Assembly (NCBI GenBank): GCA_948468325.1
Contig: CAOKHR010000111.1
Span: 1-7,764 of the forward strand
DNA length: 7,764 bases
Direction: 5' to 3'
From: an uncultured Lachnospiraceae bacterium
GTDB lineage: Bacteria; Bacillota; Clostridia; Lachnospirales; Lachnospiraceae
Shown: one piece after another, positions 1 through 4,248 of the stretch
How positions within the stretch are numbered: the first letter of the stretch is position 1
How the letters are laid out: the number at the start of each line of letters is the position of its first letter
Program-made: the position numbers and the translations under genes
Notes under the pieces: model-generated
Databases searched by the model: none
What the model saw: only the letters and a program-made list of their open reading frames with translations
Told to the model about the DNA's origin: nothing

Positions 1-1997
1 TCTGCCCCTTGGCTGACAAGCGCACCAATCGCTGCCCCGTCTGTCTTTTCAATCTGATGAATCAGCCGGTAAACACCAATAAATGACTCCCTTTCTTCCG
101 GTGAAATACTGTGATTCTGTTCTAACTTCCAAAGATATTCACTAAACCGCTCCGTCTGTGCGTCTCCCTCTCTGGCGCGTATCGCTTCAGCTTTCCGGTT
201 TAACTCATCCAGATCCATGTCCAGAGGGTTCTCTCCCTGACGGATAAATTCCCGGACGGCAGACGGCGTGAGATTGGAAAATGTACGCTGTACACGTTCG
301 TCTGCAGCTTTCATCGTCAAAACCGATTCCTCATGAATCTCCAGACTGTTATAAGCCAGAATCCGTACTGCCCTTCTGTTGGCTTCGCTCTTTTCCATAC
401 CAAGGTCTGTTAAAATATCGTCTACATTAGAAAAAGCTTTCTGAATGGAATCCCCTAAATCTTTTCTCGGCTCTGTCATTAACGCTTCATAGCTTTCTCC
501 TGCTTTTTCCATGGCGCTCTTCATTGCGCTTCCGGCTTCATGCAGTCCGTTTACTGTATTTAAGGAGTAGCCACGCATACCCAGCACATATGCCGGCATC
601 TGCTTCAAATCAGAAACTTTCTGTGTCGTTTCTTCAAAGAGCGCCGTCATACGTAAATCTGCCACTTCTCCGTTTTCCTTTAATAATGATGCATAATAGC
701 TGCTTTCCTGCTCTTTTAACTTTTCTACCAGCTCCTCTAAGGGCTTGGTATCTATAGAAATACCCTGTTTCATAAGGGCTCTGTTAGCCTCTGTCGTCAT
801 CGCAAGACGTGTCTCTTCTAAGATCCTCTTTGCGGTTAAAAAAGCAAGGCCTTCATCTTCTGCCGCACGGATTCCTTCCGCCGAATAACGATTCTCTGCG
901 GCGTCTGTATCTTTTATTTTCGTAAGATCCAGAGCTCCCTGTCTGCGCAAAGCCGCTGCCTGCTCTAAGTTTTCTATGGTAAGCTCCATATGATTTGCCG
1001 TCAGATAGGCAATATCTTCATCCGCAGCCTCCGTTACAACTTCTACGGCATGTTCGGCTCTGGCCTTGAGCGTATATTCCGGCAGCAGCATGGCATCTTC
1101 CGGACGGTCTCCTTCCTCTACCGCGGCGGCAATGGCTGCGGCAACTTCACTTCCTTCCAAAGGAATTTCCAGGCCGGAAAGCTTCTGCATATACGTAAAG
1201 TTTTCCGCCGTAAGAGCAATTTTGTTCTGTATCATCCACCGGCTGTCGGCTAATGTCTTTTCATTTACTTTTGCGCCGGATGACAAAATCACCTGCTCCA
1301 TCTGCTCTTTTAAGGCTTCGAAATCAATCTCTTCTTCTGAAGGCGCATAAGATGCGCTTCCTGAAAATTCCGCTTTATAGAGATTGGAAATGCTCGGACT
1401 AAGATGATTGTCCAGCATATATTTGACGGCGCCTTCCGACAATGGCTTTAACTTTTGCGCCTGATTCCATGCTTCCAGACCCTCTGTCATATTTTCTTCC
1501 GTTGCCGGAAGATCCGAAGCCTCAAAGCAGCGTTCCAGCTGACTGGCTGCTGCTAAACTGCCGCTGATTTCTTCCAGCTGCTCTTTTGTCAGAGAACCTC
1601 CCATACCGGAAACATCCACGCCTGCCTTTGCAAGCTGGGCCTTAATCTTATCTGTTACGGTTACGATTGTTCCGCTGTCGGTACTGTGAATGGAAAATCC
1701 TTCCTCCTGCGCTTTTTTGTAATCCTCCGGCGTCATTGTATTGGATAATACTGCCATCTGATTCTTCCGAAACGCTGCATCCATCTGACCGCTCATTTTT
1801 TCTTCCAGTTCTTCGATTGCGCTCTGTCCGATTAAATCTTCTTTCTCATAACCCGTACGTCCCACAGAGACAGCTTTGCCGATTTCATCTACCTTTGCCT
1901 TTGCCGCCTCTGAAAAAGATGTAACCGCTTTTGCCTTTGCAAACGGCGGTTCATTTGCGACCGTCTGATCGAATAAAGCGTTATTTTCTATCTTCAT
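1..1997 (-). CDS. Large helical protein, DUF6240-like (3' end outside window)
   Basis: The frame is open from an ATG at 1997 to the window edge, giving 665 residues without the C-terminus. A GAGGG ribosome binding site (2005-2009) lies 7 nt before the ATG and fixes the start. There is no signal peptide or membrane segment. The protein is rich in Ala, Glu, Leu and Lys and should be almost all helix. Visible landmarks are a short conserved-looking block at residues 106-133 (TIVTVTDKIKAQLAKAGVD), repeated helix-start motifs of the form L-[TSP]-x-[EI]-[EN]-[NL] at about residues 163, 199, 262 and 339, a block at 543-567 (RILAYNSLEI) and another at 575-599 (NLTPSAVREFI followed by GENPLDMDLDEL). 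From memory these resemble the DUF6240 family of Lachnospiraceae, often near flagellar genes. The family name is a recollection and the flagellar link an inference; the biochemical role is unknown. It lies 97 bp downstream of the sigma/DUF262 gene, on the same strand. Confidence 0.8.
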   Translation of the reverse strand, partial: MKIENNALFDQTVANEPPFAKAKAVTSFSEAAKAKVDEIGKAVSVGRTGYEKEDLIGQSAIEELEEKMSGQMDAAFRKNQMAVLSNTMTPEDYKKAQEEGFSIHSTDSGTIVTVTDKIKAQLAKAGVDVSGMGGSLTKEQLEEISGSLAAASQLERCFEASDLPATEENMTEGLEAWNQAQKLKPLSEGAVKYMLDNHLSPSISNLYKAEFSGSASYAPSEEEIDFEALKEQMEQVILSSGAKVNEKTLADSRWMIQNKIALTAENFTYMQKLSGLEIPLEGSEVAAAIAAAVEEGDRPEDAMLLPEYTLKARAEHAVEVVTEAADEDIAYLTANHMELTIENLEQAAALRRQGALDLTKIKDTDAAENRYSAEGIRAAEDEGLAFLTAKRILEETRLAMTTEANRALMKQGISIDTKPLEELVEKLKEQESSYYASLLKENGEVADLRMTALFEETTQKVSDLKQMPAYVLGMRGYSLNTVNGLHEAGSAMKSAMEKAGESYEALMTEPRKDLGDSIQKAFSNVDDILTDLGMEKSEANRRAVRILAYNSLEIHEESVLTMKAADERVQRTFSNLTPSAVREFIRQGENPLDMDLDELNRKAEAIRAREGDAQTERFSEYLWKLEQNHSISPEERESFIGVYRLIHQIEKTDGAAIGALVSQGA

Positions 1998-2023
1998 ATG
2001 CTTTCCCTCGTATCCTGATTAAA

Positions 2024-2052
2024 ATATCGTCTTTCAAATAATATGTCGGTTA
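2024..2052 (-). promoter_or_regulatory. Weak sigma-28 (SigD/FliA)-like promoter candidate
   Basis: On the minus strand GACGATAT (2024-2031) differs at one base from the flagellar sigma -10 consensus GCCGATAT. A poor -35 candidate, TAAC (2049-2052), lies 17 nt upstream, whereas 14-16 nt is usual. A start near 2017 would leave a leader of about 20 nt that still contains the GAGGG site. If real, it would support a motility link for the gene starting at 1997. No convincing sigma-A promoter was seen in this gap, so read-through from the gene upstream is the main alternative. Confidence 0.25.
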
Positions 2053-2060
2053 ATAAAAGG

Positions 2061-2085
2061 AAAAAATAAATACATAGAATGCACT
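2061..2085 (-). terminator. Weak terminator candidate after the sigma/DUF262 gene
   Basis: On the minus strand, 12 nt past the stop codon, AGTGCAT-TCT-ATGTATT can form a 7-pair stem with two G-U pairs and a 3-nt loop. It is followed by the U-rich run TATTTTTT. The stem is weak and A/T-rich, so termination may be partial and the downstream gene at 1997 may receive read-through. Confidence 0.25.
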
Positions 2086-2094
2086 TTTCGGTAA

Positions 2095-3852
2095 CTAATC
2101 GGCCACATTCTCTGCACTTTCTGCAAAGTCTGCCAGAAGCTTTTCCAAAAGCTTCATCTTGCTCATAACAATTGATCTGTCTTTTGTTGATCTGGGTTTA
2201 CCGGTATTTTTATCAACACACAGCTCATCATATGTAATTTTATCCACCTCTTTTTTATGCAGCGTTTTTGAAAATGCGGACATAAATTCAATAAATCTTT
2301 CATCCTTCTGGCCCATATCCAAAAATCTGTCAAACAAACCAAACCACAAAAAACTGTCTTTGGCGTCAAACATTAGGGCTGTCTCTGCCGTCACAACCTT
2401 CTCAATCCTGGACACCATCTCCTCAAAATCCCGAAAATCCGCTGCTGACGCATGTTCTTTTAAATAATTGCAGATTACTTCCTGATTCTTATTCCAGTGA
2501 TCCGGAAATTTTGCTGTCATAACAGATTCCACGACAATACGGCAGATTGTTCCGTTCTTAAATTCAGATGCTTTATAATTTCCCACATTTTTAAAAAATG
2601 ACATTCCGGAAATCGAACGCACCATTTCCGCATATCTCGTTCCCAATCTGGCAATCCCTTTCTGTGAAGCGCTCATAGGCTTTCCGTCATTGTACCTTTC
2701 GATGTGATAGCCAATATCAGATTCGGAACAATTCAGATACTGGTCATAATTAAAACTGTAATCCAAAAACCTGTCCCTAAGCTCTTCCGGCAGCTCCGAA
2801 AACTTTTTTCCCCGAATGTCTACTTCTGCGGACGTCACAACCGGATAGCCGTTTTCGTCTAAAATATCCCTGCCGTTCTTATCTTTTTCAACAATCTGGT
2901 ATCGAATCAAAAACCGCCGGATGTTCTTTGAAATCTTAAAACCGTCCTTGTAAAATAAATATGCGTTTGTACATCTCTGCTTCCCGTCCAAATCCCATAT
3001 AATCGCGGCTCCATTTATAATCTGCTCTGCAAAAATCAGCGGATGCAGTTTATTCCCCTGCAAAATATCCGATATTAAGTTCCCTTTCATCGCCGGAGAC
3101 CACTGGTCTGACTCTCTTTGCAGCGGATGGTCAAACCGAATGGTATGCTTGTCTATTTTCTTTATAATAGATGCTATACTGATCTTATCGGTCTTGCAGT
3201 TCTCCATTGTCTGTGCCTGCGTATCCATCTTATGCTCTCCTTTCTCATATTCTGTCTGCTTTATGTTCTGATATAAAATACTGACGTTCGCAAAGGATTT
3301 CAGCTCCTGGCAATGCTGTTTGTACTGCTTGCTGCTTAGTCCCAGCCTGGTTTTGATTTCAGAAGCCGGAATCTGATCCATTTTCAGTTCTACGATCTGC
3401 CGCTGAATTTTCAGCAGACTCTTCAAATACTGCTCTATCCTCTTTTCCTGACATTCCCCCATACTCTTTTCTATGACGAGGTCCATATCAAAATCGGACG
3501 GAATCAGATCTGAAAGAACAGATTCCTCATCATCTCCGACAGGCGCATCCATGGAAATATCACAGACGGGATTGCCGTCCGGATCCCTTTGCGTTCTTTT
3601 GTACCGGTTCGCATGGGTTATCTGGGTTTTAATTCTGTGATGAATGCAGGGAATTAAATAATTCCGAAACGATATGCCTTTTGTCTCATCAAACGACTTT
3701 TCGCATTCCCATACAACCTGCGCCGCGCTGGAATAAAAATCATCATAGTCCTTTTGGGCAAGCCATCCAAAATTCTTTTTCATCACAGGGTTTATAATCT
3801 TTTTCAATTCTTTGTTGTAGTCTCCGCAATAAAAGTCTACATATTTTCCCAA
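2095..3852 (-). CDS. Sigma-70-like / DUF262 (ParB-GmrS-like) fusion protein
   Basis: This is a 585-residue protein if it starts at the TTG at 3852, which has GGAAGG 8 nt upstream. The in-frame ATG at 3963 lies upstream of the promoter and cannot be used from it. Residues 35-85 match sigma region 2 (DYDDFYSSAAQVVWE, then SFD-TKGISFRNYL and a basic stretch). Residues 98-120 have the sigma linker signature (ISMDAPVGDDEESVLSDLIP). Residues 141-190 are a region-4-like helix-turn-helix (IPASEIKTRLGLSSKQY). From 209 on the protein is DUF262: HPLQR at 242-246, QW at 250-251, LISDILQGNKLHPLIF at 259-274, the hallmark DGKQR at 289-293, and RYNDGKPM at 386-393. DUF262 is a ParB/sulfiredoxin-like fold known from GmrSD and related restriction enzymes. 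No C-terminal HNH (DUF1524) motif is visible. I infer a promoter- or DNA-directed partner of the divergent polymerase. Residues 395-585 are helical and unrecognised. Confidence 0.88.
   Translation of the reverse strand: MGKYVDFYCGDYNKELKKIINPVMKKNFGWLAQKDYDDFYSSAAQVVWECEKSFDETKGISFRNYLIPCIHHRIKTQITHANRYKRTQRDPDGNPVCDISMDAPVGDDEESVLSDLIPSDFDMDLVIEKSMGECQEKRIEQYLKSLLKIQRQIVELKMDQIPASEIKTRLGLSSKQYKQHCQELKSFANVSILYQNIKQTEYEKGEHKMDTQAQTMENCKTDKISIASIIKKIDKHTIRFDHPLQRESDQWSPAMKGNLISDILQGNKLHPLIFAEQIINGAAIIWDLDGKQRCTNAYLFYKDGFKISKNIRRFLIRYQIVEKDKNGRDILDENGYPVVTSAEVDIRGKKFSELPEELRDRFLDYSFNYDQYLNCSESDIGYHIERYNDGKPMSASQKGIARLGTRYAEMVRSISGMSFFKNVGNYKASEFKNGTICRIVVESVMTAKFPDHWNKNQEVICNYLKEHASAADFRDFEEMVSRIEKVVTAETALMFDAKDSFLWFGLFDRFLDMGQKDERFIEFMSAFSKTLHKKEVDKITYDELCVDKNTGKPRSTKDRSIVMSKMKLLEKLLADFAESAENVAD
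3226..3243 (-). promoter_or_regulatory. Internal ribosome binding site and ATG for a separate DUF262 product
   Basis: Inside the fusion gene, at the junction of the sigma and DUF262 parts, the minus strand reads AAAGGAGA (3236-3243), then 8 nt, then ATG (3228-3226) in frame. This is the strongest ribosome binding site of the gene and better than that of the TTG start at 3852. Initiation here would give a 377-residue DUF262-only protein (2095-3228) in which the DGKQR motif begins at residue 81. Either the gene makes both a fusion and a short form, or a sigma gene and a DUF262 gene have merged by loss of the stop between them. Confidence 0.6.
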
Positions 3853-3886
3853 ATATTTCACCTTCCAACCTGATTTGTTACTGCCA

Positions 3887-3915
3887 ATTATAGAACGTCT
3901 GTTCTTTATTGTCAA
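3887..3915 (-). promoter_or_regulatory. Perfect sigma-A promoter for the sigma/DUF262 gene
   Basis: On the minus strand TTGACA (3910-3915) and TATAAT (3887-3892) are both exact consensus hexamers with an exact 17-bp spacer (3893-3909). Transcription should start near 3880, giving a leader of about 28 nt before the TTG at 3852. A LexA-like palindrome fills the -10-proximal part of the spacer, so bound repressor would block polymerase. A promoter this strong would need tight repression. Confidence 0.88.
3892..3905. promoter_or_regulatory. LexA-like box 1 (SOS operator)
   Basis: AGAACgtctGTTCT is a perfect 5+5 palindrome with a 4-bp centre. Read on the minus strand it is GAACAGACGTTC, which fits the Bacillus-type LexA/DinR core GAAC-RNRY-GTTC at every position. 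It lies between the -35 and -10 of the leftward promoter, where LexA typically represses. No lexA gene is in the window, so identification rests on the motif alone. Confidence 0.82.
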
Positions 3916-3933
3916 TAGTATTTTCCATTTTTT

Positions 3934-3947
3934 AGAACATAAGTTCT
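3934..3947. promoter_or_regulatory. LexA-like box 2 (SOS operator)
   Basis: AGAACataaGTTCT is a second perfect 5+5 palindrome with the same half sites as the box at 3892. The two centres are 42 bp apart, about four helical turns, so dimers would sit on the same DNA face. It lies upstream of the -35 of both the leftward and the rightward promoters, which suggests cooperative binding or control of the rightward operon rather than simple promoter occlusion. Confidence 0.78.
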
Positions 3948-3963
3948 TCACAGAAAGACCCAT

Positions 3964-3993
3964 TTGTCAAAAAAGAGAGAATTTATCTATAAC
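3964..3993 (+). promoter_or_regulatory. Probable promoter of the rightward polymerase operon
   Basis: TTGTCA (3964-3969), an 18-bp spacer and TATAAC (3988-3993) each differ from consensus at one position. A start near 4000 would precede the ribosome binding site at 4024 and the ATG at 4042. The LexA-like box at 3934-3947 would then lie about 60 bp upstream of the start, farther than usual for direct repression. A weaker alternative, TTGTCA (3909-3914) with TAGAAC (3933-3938), would place that box over the -10. Confidence 0.55.
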
Positions 3994-4041
3994 AGCAGAT
4001 TTTTAAAATTTGCAAAACCAGAAAGGAGTTTTTCAATCAAT

Positions 4042-4248
4042 ATGGCAAATATCAATTATACACAAACACACTACGACGCAGACCACATTCACTTCGGAGG
4101 CAGGGTATTTTCAGGCGATTTCGGATATAAAACAAGCCTGGCGGACATTGCGGGCCGTATTGCCGCCGATTTGGCATTTGACAGATTCTGTGAAAAAACC
4201 ACACTGGATGAAAGCGCCGGACAGACGGCAGAAAGGACGGAAAAATGA
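4042..4248 (+). CDS. Small orphan protein (68 aa), first gene of polymerase operon
   Basis: The ATG at 4042 is preceded by AGGAG (4024-4028) with a rather long 13-nt gap. The frame extends upstream to a TTG at 3964, but that codon lies within the promoter, so the ATG is preferred. The 68 residues have a polar N-terminus (ANINYTQTHYDADHIHFGG), a central segment with SGDFGYKTSLADIAGR that looks helical toward residue 50, and a charged tail. There are no cysteines suited to metal binding other than a single one, no signal peptide and no membrane helix. I recognise no family. Its stop overlaps the polymerase start as ATGA (4245-4248), so the two are probably translationally coupled. It could be an accessory subunit or simply a coupling leader. 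Confidence 0.7.
   Translation: MANINYTQTHYDADHIHFGGRVFSGDFGYKTSLADIAGRIAADLAFDRFCEKTTLDESAGQTAERTEK

Noticed and set aside
990..1350. Plus-strand open frames of 87 and 94 codons
   Set aside because: They lie opposite the DUF6240-like coding region, which is open for 665 codons with a good start and regular composition. Those at 524-757 and 1667-1924 were rejected for the same reason.
3892..3947. The two palindromes as a short CRISPR-like repeat pair or a terminator
   Set aside because: There are only two 14-bp copies, they have different centres and no spacer-repeat pattern, and they overlap a consensus promoter. LexA operators explain them better.
3961..3963. ATG as start of the sigma/DUF262 gene
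   Set aside because: It lies upstream of the perfect -35/-10 promoter, and the codons after it run through the LexA boxes; the TTG at 3852 has a proper ribosome binding site.
3964..4041. TTG start for the small gene, adding 26 residues
   Set aside because: The codon is part of the likely -35 element, and the -10 lies downstream of it, so it would not be transcribed.
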